This document shows positions 16,702-26,441 of a stretch of DNA of 64,000 bases, piece after piece (the first letter of the stretch is position 1; each line of letters starts with the position of its first letter). The translations under genes were made by a program, and so were the position numbers. The stretch comes from Fermentibacter sp963718745 [NCBI: Candidatus Fermentibacterota bacterium] (GTDB lineage Bacteria; Fermentibacterota; Fermentibacteria; Fermentibacterales). The notes under the pieces are model-generated. The model did no database searches. It was not told the origin of the DNA and saw only the letters and a list, made by a program, of their open reading frames with translations. The stretch lies in the NCBI GenBank assembly GCA_963718745.1, contig OY970370.1:2356001-2420000 (forward strand), written 5' to 3'.

Positions 16702-19700
16702 ATGCCTTCTCCGGGCGACTTCTACCACCTGCATCTGCATTCGGAGTACAGCCTCCTCGACGGGGCGATCCGTCCCGGCGACCTCGCCGAACTGCTCGTC
16801 CGGAACGGGATGAAGGGCTGCGCCGTCACCGATCACGGAAGCCTCTTCGGCGCCATCGAGTTCCATGATGCACTCGTCGAGAGGGACCTGCTCCCGATGA
16901 TAGGCATGGAAGCCTATCTCTCCCCTGTTCCCATAGCGGCGCGGGAGGACGGGGGGAGGAAGCCCGGCTACAACCACCTGACACTGCTCGCTATGAACGA
17001 CGAGGGGTACAGGAACCTCTGCAGGCTCTCGTCGATCGGTTATCTCGAAGGTTACTACTACAAGCCGAGGATCGACAGGGAGATACTCTCGAAGTACTGC
17101 GGCGGGCTGGCCATCGGTTCGGCCTGCCTGCAGGGGGAGGTCGCGCAGCAGATCCTGGCCGGCAACGAGAAGGCCGCGAGGGACACGGTCGGTTTCTATC
17201 ACGACATCGTAGGCCGCGACAGGTACTTCATCGAGCTCATGGACCACGGTCTGCCCGAAGAGAAGACCGTACTGCCCGGGCTGGCCCGGCTGGCCGCCTC
17301 GACCGGCGCGCTGCCCGTGGCGACAAACGACGCACACTATCTCGAACGCGGGCACTCCTACGCCCACGAGGTCCTTCTCTGCATGCAGACCGGCAGGAAG
17401 ATGGACGATCCGGGCCGGATGCGCTTCGGAACTCCCGAGTTCTACGTGAAGTCCCCCCTGGAGATGGAGATGCTCTTCGACTGGCTGCCGGAGAGCGTGA
17501 CCAACACCGCCGCGATCGCCGGGCTCTGCAGCTTCAGGTTCGAGAAGGGCGAGATCCAGCTGCCGTCATTCCCGATACCCGAGGGCTGCACCATGGACTC
17601 GCTGCTCCGGGAGAACGCCTTCGGGGGTCTGTCCCGGCGCCTGGGTCGAGAGCTCCTCGATGTCGAAAGGGAGAGGCTCGAGTACGAACTCGGTGTGATT
17701 AGCGAGATGGGCTTCCCAGGCTACTTCCTCATCGTTTCCGAGCTGAGGCGCTGGGCCGGCAAGCAGGACATCGCCATGGGCCCGGGGAGGGGATCGGCCG
17801 CGGGCAGCCTGGTTTCCTACTCCACTGGCATAACGGACGTGAACCCCCTCGAGCACGGTTTGAACTTCAGCAGGTTCCTGAACCCGGCGAGGCGCGAGAT
17901 GCCCGACATCGACCTGGACTTCTGCGTCGAGCGGCGGCAGGAGGTCATCGAACACATCGTCTCGATGTACGGGCGCAGCAACGTGAGCCAGATCGTGACC
18001 TTCAACCGGATGAGGGCTAAGAGCGCGATCAGGGATGTGGTCAGAGCACTCGGCCTGCCCCTGGAGCTGGGGGAGCGGCTCTCGAAGATGGCCTCGAAGG
18101 TGTCGGACCCGAACGCCTCTCTTGCAGACATCCTGGAGGCCGTACCCCAGATCTCCGAGGCCTCCGCCTCCGACGAGACGGTCGCGAAGGTCATCGACCT
18201 GTGCAAGGTGTTCGAGAACCTGGTCAAGAACACGTCGGTCCACGCCGCCGGAGTGATCATCGCCCCGGGCGACCTGCTCGACTTCGTCCCGCTCTACAGG
18301 ACGAAACAGGAGATAACCACCCAGTACGAGATGAAGAGCCTGGACAGGGAGGGTCTGCTGAAGCTCGACGTGCTCGGGCTCAGGACCGTCACGGTCCTGC
18401 AGAAGACCGTGCGGATGGTCGAGGAATCGGGCATCCCGCTGCGGCTCGATTCGATACCGCTCGACGACCCCTCCACGCTTGCGCTGCTGCGGAGCGGGGA
18501 GACGACAGGCGTGTTCCAGCTCGAAGGGTCGGGCATGAGGGAGGCCCTGAAGAAGATCGGCGTCAACCGATTCGAGGACGTCACCGCCGCCGTGGCGATC
18601 TTCCGCCCCGGATCGATGCACATGATAGACACTTACTCCCAGAACAAGCAGGGGATGGAGAGCGGCAACGGTTTCAGGATCAGCTACCTCCACCCCGAGC
18701 TCGAGGACATCCTGTCGGAGACATATGGAGTGATGATCTATCAGGAGCAGGTCATGGCCATCGCCAACAGGTTCGGCGGCATGACGATGTCCGAAGCGGA
18801 CGTCTTCCGGAAGGCGATGTCTAAGAAGAACGCTTCCGTCATGGCCAGGCAGAGGGACCGTTTCGTCGAGGGAGCCGTCGGGAGGGGGATCAGGAAGAAG
18901 ACCGCCGTCGACATCTTCGACCAGATCGAGAGATTCGCGGGATACGGCTTCAACAAGTCTCACGCAGTGAGCTACGCCCTCCTCGCGTATCAGACGGCGT
19001 ACCTGAAGGCGCATCATCCCGCCATGTTCCTCGCAGCCCTCATGTCCAGCTGGATAGGCAACATCGAGCCGCTCTCCATCGTCGCCGAGGACTGCAGGAG
19101 GCTGGGGATCAGGCTGCTGCCGCCCTCCATAAACGAAAGCTTCGAGAGCTTCCGGGTGGATCCCTCGGGCGCGATCGTGTACGCCCTGTCGGCCCTGCGC
19201 AACGTCGGCGAGGGGCCGGCGGCCGAGATAGTGAAGGCGAGGACCGAGGGCGGGCCTTTCAGGGACCTCTTCGACTTCGCTGCGCGGGTCGACATGGGAA
19301 TGGTCAACAGGCGCGTCTGCGACTCCCTGGCAGGGGCCGGCGCGTTCGACTGCCTGGAGCCCTCCCGCGCCCGGGTCATGGCCGGGATGGAGGCTGCCCT
19401 CGACTACGGGGCCAGGGCCAGGCAGATGAGGGAGGCGGGCCAGATGTCCCTCTTCGGAGGCTCCGCACCCGTGATACTCTCCGAGCCCAGGCTCCCGGAC
19501 GCGGAGGAGCTGACCTCCATGGCAAGGCTCAATCTGGAGAAGTCACTCCTCGGCTTCTATCTGACCGGGCACCCGCTCGACGACTACACCGAGGAGATAA
19601 GGGCCTTCACGGACTTCGAACCCGGGGACCCTCTGCCCGCGAGGCAGGGTCGCGCCAGGACCGCCGGGGTTGTCGTTTCGCTGAAGGAGATACCGACCCG

Positions 19701-20154
19701 CTCGGGTCCCATCGCCTTCGTCTCGCTCGAGGGGAGATCCGGCTCGTGCGAAGTGATGGCGTTCAGTGATATACTCCTGAAGTACCGGTCCCTCTTCGAG
19801 CCGGGCATGTTCCTGCTCGTCGAGGGCGAGGTCACGGATCGCCGGGAGGAGCGGAGGCTCAGCGTCTCGAGCGCCTTTCCCATTGAGAAGGCGAGGCGGC
19901 ACCTGAAGGCCGGGATCGTCCTCTCGCTCGACGCGTCGGAGAGCCAGTCCGGACTGCTGGCGGAGGTGGTCGAAAGGTTGCGCGACAATCCAGGGGACGG
20001 TGCCGTCAGGATCGAGCTGCACCATGAGTCGGGCCGGGTGATGAACGCGGAGTCCCGCTCGATAAGGGTGGAGCCGTCCGATTCGCTCCTCGCGGAGCTC
20101 AGGGCAATCCTGGGCGATGACGCCGTGCGCCTTGCGCCCGGGGTTAGGAGTTGA
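16702..20154 (+). CDS. dnaE: DNA polymerase III subunit alpha
   Basis: 1150 residues, full length. It begins with the PHP block HLHLHSEYSLLDGAI, followed by the palm domain with catalytic Asp402 and Asp404 in PDIDLDF, the fingers region with GPGRGSAAGSLVSY and GYGFNKSHAVSYA, a tandem HhH region and a C-terminal OB fold. The PHP domain keeps its His residues, so it may bind metal and proofread. AGGAGG lies 6 nt before the ATG. Confidence 0.98.
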   Translation: MPSPGDFYHLHLHSEYSLLDGAIRPGDLAELLVRNGMKGCAVTDHGSLFGAIEFHDALVERDLLPMIGMEAYLSPVPIAAREDGGRKPGYNHLTLLAMNDEGYRNLCRLSSIGYLEGYYYKPRIDREILSKYCGGLAIGSACLQGEVAQQILAGNEKAARDTVGFYHDIVGRDRYFIELMDHGLPEEKTVLPGLARLAASTGALPVATNDAHYLERGHSYAHEVLLCMQTGRKMDDPGRMRFGTPEFYVKSPLEMEMLFDWLPESVTNTAAIAGLCSFRFEKGEIQLPSFPIPEGCTMDSLLRENAFGGLSRRLGRELLDVERERLEYELGVISEMGFPGYFLIVSELRRWAGKQDIAMGPGRGSAAGSLVSYSTGITDVNPLEHGLNFSRFLNPARREMPDIDLDFCVERRQEVIEHIVSMYGRSNVSQIVTFNRMRAKSAIRDVVRALGLPLELGERLSKMASKVSDPNASLADILEAVPQISEASASDETVAKVIDLCKVFENLVKNTSVHAAGVIIAPGDLLDFVPLYRTKQEITTQYEMKSLDREGLLKLDVLGLRTVTVLQKTVRMVEESGIPLRLDSIPLDDPSTLALLRSGETTGVFQLEGSGMREALKKIGVNRFEDVTAAVAIFRPGSMHMIDTYSQNKQGMESGNGFRISYLHPELEDILSETYGVMIYQEQVMAIANRFGGMTMSEADVFRKAMSKKNASVMARQRDRFVEGAVGRGIRKKTAVDIFDQIERFAGYGFNKSHAVSYALLAYQTAYLKAHHPAMFLAALMSSWIGNIEPLSIVAEDCRRLGIRLLPPSINESFESFRVDPSGAIVYALSALRNVGEGPAAEIVKARTEGGPFRDLFDFAARVDMGMVNRRVCDSLAGAGAFDCLEPSRARVMAGMEAALDYGARARQMREAGQMSLFGGSAPVILSEPRLPDAEELTSMARLNLEKSLLGFYLTGHPLDDYTEEIRAFTDFEPGDPLPARQGRARTAGVVVSLKEIPTRSGPIAFVSLEGRSGSCEVMAFSDILLKYRSLFEPGMFLLVEGEVTDRREERRLSVSSAFPIEKARRHLKAGIVLSLDASESQSGLLAEVVERLRDNPGDGAVRIELHHESGRVMNAESRSIRVEPSDSLLAELRAILGDDAVRLAPGVRS

Positions 20155-20155
20155 T

Positions 20156-20866
20156 TTGAGATCATTCCTTCTGGCGTGCCTCGCAGCTCTGGCGCCGGCC
20201 GGAGCCGGAGAGCTCATGCGCATAGTGACCGAGCCGACGGCCGGCATGCTCTCCCCCAGAACCTACTACGTCGACATGCGGACCTTCCCGTCGAACGGGC
20301 TGAGATTCGGGATCAGCGCGGGCATCGTCCCCAGATTGATGGCCGGGGTCTCCTACGGCGGCTGGAACATCACGGGTCTCGAGGATCCGGAGTGGTTCGA
20401 CCAGCTGAGCCTCAGTGCGAGGTTCCGCTTCATCGACGAGTCGAACTCCTTTCCCGCACTTGCCGTCGGGTACTGCAACGAAAGGGAGCCTGCAAGGGCC
20501 GGAGGCACGTACACGAGGCTGTCCAGGGGGCTCTACCTGGCTGCATCCAAGAATTTCGAGGCTCCGGCCGGCGATCTGGCATTCCATGCGGGAGCGTCGG
20601 TCTCGTTCGACGATTCCGATCATGCCGGATGCTGGCTGGGTGTAGACAAGTCCCTCCCTGCCGGATTCGGTGTCGCGCTGGACTGGGATCCGGCAACCAA
20701 CGGCGCCGATTCCGTCCGTTTCGACGAGACCGGGGGATTCCTGAACTTCGAGGGCTACTGGCAGAGCTTCGGCCAGGTCAGGATCTCCATTCAGCTCATG
20801 GATCTCTTCGAGGCCGGCGGGGAGACCTACCGGTCGCTGGCAGTAGACTTTCTGGGCCTCTTCTAG
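20156..20866 (+). CDS. YjbH-like outer-membrane beta-barrel protein
   Basis: 236 residues. A short Ala/Leu-rich signal peptide (FLLACLAALAPAGAG) is followed by alternating amphipathic strands such as GLRFGISAGIVPRLMAGVSY and LYLAASKNFEAP, typical of YjbH/YbjH-type proteins linked to exopolysaccharide export or the outer membrane. The start is TTG 20156, with AGGAG 6-7 nt upstream and only 1 nt after the dnaE stop; longer frames enter dnaE and lose the signal peptide. The function here is not known. Confidence 0.72.
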   Translation: MRSFLLACLAALAPAGAGELMRIVTEPTAGMLSPRTYYVDMRTFPSNGLRFGISAGIVPRLMAGVSYGGWNITGLEDPEWFDQLSLSARFRFIDESNSFPALAVGYCNEREPARAGGTYTRLSRGLYLAASKNFEAPAGDLAFHAGASVSFDDSDHAGCWLGVDKSLPAGFGVALDWDPATNGADSVRFDETGGFLNFEGYWQSFGQVRISIQLMDLFEAGGETYRSLAVDFLGLF

Positions 20867-20888
20867 GGGCCGGCGGACTGGAGGTCCC

Positions 20889-22115
20889 ATGGATACCGCA
20901 AGAGCGGTCGGATACGCGGATGTCATACTGAAGAGCGGCGTTAACCTGAGCGAGGGCCAGCCTCTCCTGCTCAGGGTCGACCCGGCCAACAGGTGGTTTG
21001 CCGAGATCCTCACGCGGAGGGCCTACGAACTGGGCAGCCCCTACGTCTACGCAGTCTACGGCGACAGCAGGCTGGAGCTCGCAAGGGTGGCCTCGGCCGG
21101 AGAGCAGACCCTGTCCTATGTCCCGTCTTTCGTTGGAAAGCTGTACCGGACGTATGTGGACGAGAACTGGGCCAGCGTGGCCCTCACGGGCCCCGAGGAT
21201 CCGGACGCATACGAAGGTGTGGACTCGAGGCGCCTCGGCGCCGTCCGGAAGGCCCTGTCCAAAGCCAGCCGCGAGTGGCTGGAGGCCATATCGTCCAACA
21301 GGATCCGCTGGAACGTCTGCCTCTGGCCGACTCCCGGATGGGCCGCGAAGGTCCTCGGTGCACAGACGCCCGACTGGGAGGAGGAGATCTGGCGCATCCT
21401 GACGCCCATCCTCCGTCTGGACCACGACGATCCCGCAGCCGCCTGGCTCGCGCACGACGCCGAACTGAAACGACGTGCGGGCTTCCTCAACGCCGCGAGG
21501 TTCGACCGGTTCCACCTCACGGGTCCGGGGACGGACCTGTACGTCGGGATGGCCCCCGACCGTGTCTTCGCGGGCGGCAGGGGGATCGCGCGTGACGGCA
21601 GGGCATTCTTCCCCAACATCCCGACGGAGGAGGTCTTCAGCACGCCGGACTTCAGGAGGACCGAGGGCAGGGCGCGCTGCACCCGGCCGGTCCAGGTGAA
21701 CGGTTCGAACGTGGAGGGCGCCTGGTTCGAATTCCACGCGGGCAGGGTCACGGCCTTCGGCGCCGAGAGGAACGAGGGCGCCCTTGCAGAGTATCTGTCC
21801 ACGGACGAGAACGCCCGCTTCCTCGGGGAGATAGCCCTGGTTGGGACCGACTCGCCCATATACCGGAGCGGCAGGATATTCCACAGCATCCTCTTCGATG
21901 AGAATGCAGCCATACACATCGCCCTCGGGAACGGCTACACGGAGTGCGTCGAGGGCGTGAGGGAAGCCGACAACGCGAAACTCCTGGCAGAAGGCTGCAA
22001 CGTGTCCCTGGTACACGTCGACTTCATGATAGGATCCGACGAGGTGAGCGTCGAAGGGCTCGATGCATCGGGTTCGGCGACGCCGATCATCTCTGGTGGC
22101 CGGTTCGTAATCTGA
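20889..22115 (+). CDS. Aminopeptidase, M29 family
   Basis: 408 residues, the usual size of M29 enzymes (AmpS, PepS, aminopeptidase T). Diagnostic segments are TGPGTDLYVGM, NIPTEEVFSTPD (metal-binding Glu residues), a later GEIALVG, and the C-terminal LFDENAAIHIALGNGY. Cytosolic metal-dependent exopeptidase with broad N-terminal specificity. GGAGG lies 6 nt before the ATG. Confidence 0.93.
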   Translation: MDTARAVGYADVILKSGVNLSEGQPLLLRVDPANRWFAEILTRRAYELGSPYVYAVYGDSRLELARVASAGEQTLSYVPSFVGKLYRTYVDENWASVALTGPEDPDAYEGVDSRRLGAVRKALSKASREWLEAISSNRIRWNVCLWPTPGWAAKVLGAQTPDWEEEIWRILTPILRLDHDDPAAAWLAHDAELKRRAGFLNAARFDRFHLTGPGTDLYVGMAPDRVFAGGRGIARDGRAFFPNIPTEEVFSTPDFRRTEGRARCTRPVQVNGSNVEGAWFEFHAGRVTAFGAERNEGALAEYLSTDENARFLGEIALVGTDSPIYRSGRIFHSILFDENAAIHIALGNGYTECVEGVREADNAKLLAEGCNVSLVHVDFMIGSDEVSVEGLDASGSATPIISGGRFVI

Positions 22116-22130
22116 AGGAGGAGGTCGGGC

Positions 22131-22310
22131 ATGCTCGACGCCAGACTGCTCGAGATACTTGCCTGTCCCGCCTGCAAGGGCGATCTGGAATACAGGACCT
22201 CCCCCGCCGAGGTCCTCGTCTGCCATGCCTGCAGGCTGGTCTACAAGGTCGAGGAAGACATTCCGATCATGCTGATCGACGAGGCCGCACCTCTGGAGGA
22301 GGAGGGCTGA
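22131..22310 (+). CDS. Trm112-like zinc-binding small protein
   Basis: 59 residues, too short for many gene-calling cut-offs. It has the Trm112/YcaR pattern: [16 protein letters not shown], then a second pair CHAC, and the end [15 protein letters not shown]. In eukaryotes and archaea Trm112 is an obligate partner of several methyltransferases; bacterial versions are less studied. GGAGGAGG lies 5-8 nt before the ATG. Its last codons contain the Shine-Dalgarno and CTGA overlap used by the next gene. Confidence 0.9.
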   Translation: MLDARLLEILACPACKGDLEYRTSPAEVLVCHACRLVYKVEEDIPIMLIDEAAPLEEEG

Positions 22311-22603
22311 AGCCCGCCGCCCCGGAGCCGGCGGAGAGCCTGTTCATCCTGGTGACGGTCAAGCCCGGCTGCCGGACGTCGTCCGTGAAGAGTCGCGCCG
22401 AAGGCCCGGCCGGAGTCTGCTACCGGGTCGAACTGGCGGCCGAACCCGTGGAGGGCCGGGCAAATTCCGAGCTCGTCCGCTTCCTGTCCGGGGAGTTCGG
22501 CGTGAAGGCGGATTCGGTGGAGATACGATCCGGCAGGGCGTCGAGACGGAAGCTCGTCAGGATAACCGGTCCCTCGAGAATGCCGGCCTGGTTCGCCGGG
22601 TGA
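22307..22603 (+). CDS. YggU/DUF167-family protein, probable CTG start
   Basis: 98 residues when started at CTG 22307. The conserved core [37 protein letters not shown] and [14 protein letters not shown] is the UPF0235/YggU family. The CTG overlaps the Trm112-like stop as CTGA, with GGAGGA 6 nt upstream. GTG 22352 would cut into the first beta strand and has no Shine-Dalgarno, and the next upstream canonical start lies more than 300 nt inside the aminopeptidase gene. Function unknown; conserved from bacteria to eukaryotes. Confidence 0.82.
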   Translation: MKPAAPEPAESLFILVTVKPGCRTSSVKSRAEGPAGVCYRVELAAEPVEGRANSELVRFLSGEFGVKADSVEIRSGRASRRKLVRITGPSRMPAWFAG

Positions 22604-22679
22604 TCCCGCGGACGGTTGCGATCTCCGTCTCCTTGGCGCATAATCCCCGTTCTTCCTCAGAGTTGGAGGATTGGCCGGA

Positions 22680-23204
22680 ATGCGGTTGATACTGCCCGAG
22701 GACTGGGGCCGGCCGGATCCCGGGAGTCTCGTCATGCACAGGCGAAGCCCGTTCGCACCGTGCCTGGACGAGATCAGGGACGCCATCGCCCATTCGGAGA
22801 ACCTTTTCGTGATCGGCACCGACGGCATGGCTTCCGTCCCGGGCTGGCTCCTGGCCACCGATCACATCGCCCTGTTCGGAGACGGACCCCTTGTGGGACC
22901 CAACGACGACTCGGCCGGTCCGCGCTTTCCCTCGCTGTCCGGCATGTATGTCACGGTCGAGGGCGGGTGGAGGAGCGGAGTCGTCCTCAGGTCTCCCGAC
23001 TGGCGGCTCACGACGAGAGCCGAGCTTTCGGCGACAGGCGCCGCCGCCGCCGCCTCGGAGGGAGTCGAGGAGGCCATTGCGGCAGGTCACGGCGGCGCGA
23101 GGGCAGCCCTTCTAGTGAGGTGTCACGGGCACCGGGCATGGAACAGGACCGAACCACCTCTCACGGAGCTCATCGACAGGCTCTCCCGGAGGAACGACAA
23201 TTGA
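22680..23204 (+). CDS. Purine nucleoside phosphorylase-like protein, degenerate
   Basis: 174 residues. The block LLATDHIALFGDGPLVGPNDD and the following AGPRFPSLSGMY correspond to the highly conserved DHINL...NPLIGPN...GPRFPDMS region of trimeric PNPs. The usual N-terminal phosphate-binding glycine loop is absent. The regions expected to hold the base-binding Glu, the GMSTV segment and the ribose/purine Asn read differently (for example GAAAAASEGVEEAI), so catalysis is doubtful. ATG 22680 lies 9 nt after GGAGGA, better spaced than TTG 22671. It overlaps ileS by TTGA. It could be a regulatory or structural relic of a PNP. Confidence 0.65.
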   Translation: MRLILPEDWGRPDPGSLVMHRRSPFAPCLDEIRDAIAHSENLFVIGTDGMASVPGWLLATDHIALFGDGPLVGPNDDSAGPRFPSLSGMYVTVEGGWRSGVVLRSPDWRLTTRAELSATGAAAAASEGVEEAIAAGHGGARAALLVRCHGHRAWNRTEPPLTELIDRLSRRNDN

Positions 23205-25972
23205 AGGAGTCTCTTTACAAGGATAGCATAAGGCTGCCCAGCACGGGTTTCGCCATGAAGGCCAACCTCCCGGCGCGGGAGCCCGAGATCCTCGCTTCGT
23301 GGCAGGAGCAGGACATCTACGGGCGCATCCGGGAGTCCAGGCAGGGCTGCGAGATCTTCATCCTCCACGACGGCCCCCCCTACGCAAACGGCAATGTGCA
23401 CCTGGGGACCGCTCTGAACAAGATACTCAAGGACTTCGTGGTCAAGTCGCACACCATGCTCGGATACGACTGTCCGTTCGTCCCGGGCTGGGACTGCCAC
23501 GGCATGCCCATCGAGCACAGGGTTGCCAGCACCTTCTCCGGTGAATCGCCCGGCCGGGGCGAGATCAGGGCCAGGTGCAGGGAGTACGCCTCGAGGCATG
23601 TGGACATCCAGCGCGGCGAGTTCAAGCGCCTCGGCGTCTTCGGGGACTGGGAGAGACCCTACCTGACGATGTCGACGAGCTACGAGGCTGGGATCGTCAG
23701 GGCCTTCGGAGAGCTGGTGGAGAAAGGGTACGTCTACCAGGGGCTTCGGCCGATAAGCTGGTGCAGCACATGTTCCACGGCTCTGGCTGATGCCGAGGTC
23801 GAGTACTCCGTCAGGAGATCCCCCTCGATCTGGGTGGCGTTCGAGCAGGCTGACGTGGATGCCTGGGTCGCGCGAGGCGTTCCACCGGGAACCGAGGTCG
23901 TGATCTGGACCACCACTCCCTGGACCCTTCCAGCGAACAGGGCGGTCGCCCTGAACCCTCTGGAAGACTATGTCGTTGTCGACGGCGGGGACAGGAGGTA
24001 CCTGGTCGCGCAGAGGCGCAGCAGCGACTTCATGGCCGCGATCGAAGGCACGACCCTCCCGCAGGGCTCTCCCGTTTTCAAAGGGGCCGAACTCGAGGGT
24101 CTGGAACTGGTTCACCCCGTCATGCCCGGGCTCCTTTCGAAGGTCATCACGGCGGGGCACGTCACGATGGACGACGGCACCGGATGCGTCCACACGGCTC
24201 CGGGCCACGGCACGGAGGACTTCGCCGCCGGCCAGAGATACGGGCTGGAGACATTCAGCCCCGTGGACGGGAGAGGCGTATTCACGGCCGAGGCGGGCAG
24301 GTACGCCTCGATGCACGTCCATGCGGCAGACGCCGTCATAGTGGAGGATCTCCGAGCCTCGGGAAGGCTCATCCGTTCGACCTTCATCGAGCACAGCTAC
24401 CAGCACTGCTGGAGATGCCACAAGCCTCTGATCTACAGGGCCACCAGCCAGTTCTTCCTCGGGCTCTCCAGGCTCGGTCTCAAGGAGCGGGTACTCCAGA
24501 GCGTCGACTCGATCTCCTGGCATCCCGACTGGGGATACGAGCGGATGAAGAACATGATGACTGCGAGACCCGACTGGTGTCTCTCCCGGCAGAGGTCCTG
24601 GGGCGTCGCGCTTCCCGCCCTCACCTGCAGCGCCTGCGGCGAGGCCTTCCTCGACGGCGGGATCGCTTCCGCGGTTGCAGGCATCATCGAGGAGAAGGGG
24701 TCCGACGCCTGGTTCGAGATGTCCTCGGAGGAGATAGCCTCTCTGGCATCCCGCCCCGCCGTGTGCGGCGCCTGCGGGGGAACATCCTTCGAGAGGGTCG
24801 ACGACATCCTGGACGTCTGGTTCGACAGCTCGCTCAGCCACTACAACGTGCTGACACCCGAATACGGCCTGTCGAGGCCCGCCTCCGTCTATCTCGAGGC
24901 CACCGACCAGCACAGGGGATGGTTCGGCGTCAGCCTGATCACCGGCATGGCGCTGGATCTGGGCATCCCGACACGGACCGTGATCACGCACGGCCTGATA
25001 CTGGACAAGCAGGGCAAGAAGATGTCCAAGTCCCTCGGCAACGTCGTCTCCCCCCTCGAGATCATCGAGAACTACGGAGCCGACATCCTGAGGCTCTGGT
25101 TCGCATCGGTCGACTACACGGCGGACTTCAGGGCGGAGAAGTCCGTGCTGGATGATACGCGCGAAGCCTACCGCAAGCTGCGCAACACGATAAGATTCCT
25201 CCTCGGCAACCTGACGGGCGTGGAGCTTCCCGGAGACCCCGCCGACACCTGCAACGGACTGGAACGGTTCATGTACCTCCGGTTCAGGCAGGCCGAGGCG
25301 GAGTGCCTCGATGCTTACCGGTCGTTCCAGTTCCACCGGGTCTTCCGCGAGCTCAGGAACATCGCCACCATCGAGCTCTCCGGCTTGTTCCTGGACGCCA
25401 GGAAGGACAGGCTCTACTGCGACGATCCCGAAGGGGATGCCGCCCGCTCGACCCGGAGGCTGCTCGGATGGATGGCCGTCGAGTTCCTGAAGCTCGCCGC
25501 ACCCCTGATCCCGTTCACGGCCGAAGAGGGCTGGCGGGAGCTGCCGGAGGGTCTGCGGGAGTGCGGGAGCGTCCACATGGCGAGGCTGGCTGCCGCCCCC
25601 CTCTCTGAGGAGGAGAGAGTCGAACTCGCTTCCTGGGATGGCTTCCTGGAGATCAGGAAGACCGCCCTGAAGAGCCTGGAGGACGCAAGGGCCTCCGGTG
25701 TCATAGGGAGTTCGCTCGAAGCCCATGTGCAGCTGCGCCTGCCGGCGGGATTCATGGCGTCGGCCAACGGGGAGGGCTGGGCGGATTTCCTCATCGCCTC
25801 CACCGTCGAGACGATGGACTCGGGCTCGGACGAGTCCTCCGCCGAGGTCTCCGCCTCCGCCCATGAGAGATGCGAGAGGTGCTGGAGGCATCTTCCCGAG
25901 GTATCGGCAAGCCCTGCGCACCTGTGCGCGAGATGCGGGGAAGTCGTCGGGAGGTCTGCGGATGCGCCCTGA
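23201..25972 (+). CDS. ileS: Isoleucyl-tRNA synthetase
   Basis: 923 residues. HIGH-type motif PYANGNVHLG, the editing domain with TTPWTLPANRAV, the KMSKS loop GKKMSKSLGN, the anticodon-binding domain, and a C-terminal zinc finger with CERCW and CARCG. TTG 23201 forms a TTGA overlap with the PNP-like gene and has GGAGGA about 7 nt upstream; upstream sequence in frame is not synthetase-like. The C-terminal zinc-finger version is the classic bacterial type. Confidence 0.96.
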   Translation: MKESLYKDSIRLPSTGFAMKANLPAREPEILASWQEQDIYGRIRESRQGCEIFILHDGPPYANGNVHLGTALNKILKDFVVKSHTMLGYDCPFVPGWDCHGMPIEHRVASTFSGESPGRGEIRARCREYASRHVDIQRGEFKRLGVFGDWERPYLTMSTSYEAGIVRAFGELVEKGYVYQGLRPISWCSTCSTALADAEVEYSVRRSPSIWVAFEQADVDAWVARGVPPGTEVVIWTTTPWTLPANRAVALNPLEDYVVVDGGDRRYLVAQRRSSDFMAAIEGTTLPQGSPVFKGAELEGLELVHPVMPGLLSKVITAGHVTMDDGTGCVHTAPGHGTEDFAAGQRYGLETFSPVDGRGVFTAEAGRYASMHVHAADAVIVEDLRASGRLIRSTFIEHSYQHCWRCHKPLIYRATSQFFLGLSRLGLKERVLQSVDSISWHPDWGYERMKNMMTARPDWCLSRQRSWGVALPALTCSACGEAFLDGGIASAVAGIIEEKGSDAWFEMSSEEIASLASRPAVCGACGGTSFERVDDILDVWFDSSLSHYNVLTPEYGLSRPASVYLEATDQHRGWFGVSLITGMALDLGIPTRTVITHGLILDKQGKKMSKSLGNVVSPLEIIENYGADILRLWFASVDYTADFRAEKSVLDDTREAYRKLRNTIRFLLGNLTGVELPGDPADTCNGLERFMYLRFRQAEAECLDAYRSFQFHRVFRELRNIATIELSGLFLDARKDRLYCDDPEGDAARSTRRLLGWMAVEFLKLAAPLIPFTAEEGWRELPEGLRECGSVHMARLAAAPLSEEERVELASWDGFLEIRKTALKSLEDARASGVIGSSLEAHVQLRLPAGFMASANGEGWADFLIASTVETMDSGSDESSAEVSASAHERCERCWRHLPEVSASPAHLCARCGEVVGRSADAP

Positions 25973-26441
25973 TCCTGCAAGCAGGGGGTTCCTGATCGCT
26001 CTGGCGGTGCTGGCGGCAGACCAGGGAACGAAGACGCTGGCGCTTGCCGGTCTTTCCGCGGTCGACCCTGTACGAGTCCTCGGAGACTATCTGCGCCTTG
26101 TCCTGAGGTTCAACGAGGGTGCGGCCTTCAGCCTGAGCTGGGGGGGGCCGTGGGTCCTGGTGATACTGAGCATGCTGGCCGCTGTGTTCGTCACCGCGGC
26201 GCTCTTCAGATGGCGCGACAAGAGGCCGGTGGAGACCGCATGCCTCGGACTCGTCCTGGGCGGCGCCCTGGGAAACCTCCTGGACCGGCTCCTCCGCGAC
26301 GGCCGCGTTATCGATTTCATCGACGCGGGCCTGGGCAGCCGGAGGTGGCCGACCTTCAACGTCGCGGACATCGCCATTTCCTGTGGAGCAGTGCTCCTGG
26401 TGCTGACGCATCGGGGTCAGAAGGGGGGAGGCAATGCCTGA
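25962..26441 (+). CDS. lspA: Lipoprotein signal peptidase II
   Basis: 159 residues and four membrane helices. The catalytic aspartates lie in GNLLDRLL and FNVADIAIS, and FNEGAAFSL is the conserved substrate-binding segment. It removes the signal peptide after Lgt has acted. The start overlaps the ileS stop by 11 nt; ileS-lspA adjacency is common in bacteria. It overlaps the carbamate kinase gene by 8 nt. Confidence 0.95.
   Translation: MRPDPASRGFLIALAVLAADQGTKTLALAGLSAVDPVRVLGDYLRLVLRFNEGAAFSLSWGGPWVLVILSMLAAVFVTAALFRWRDKRPVETACLGLVLGGALGNLLDRLLRDGRVIDFIDAGLGSRRWPTFNVADIAISCGAVLLVLTHRGQKGGGNA

Noticed and set aside
17566-19017. Long antisense open frames inside dnaE, ileS and similar genes
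   Set aside because: They are low-complexity shadows caused by GC-rich codon bias, with no family similarity or ribosome-binding sites.
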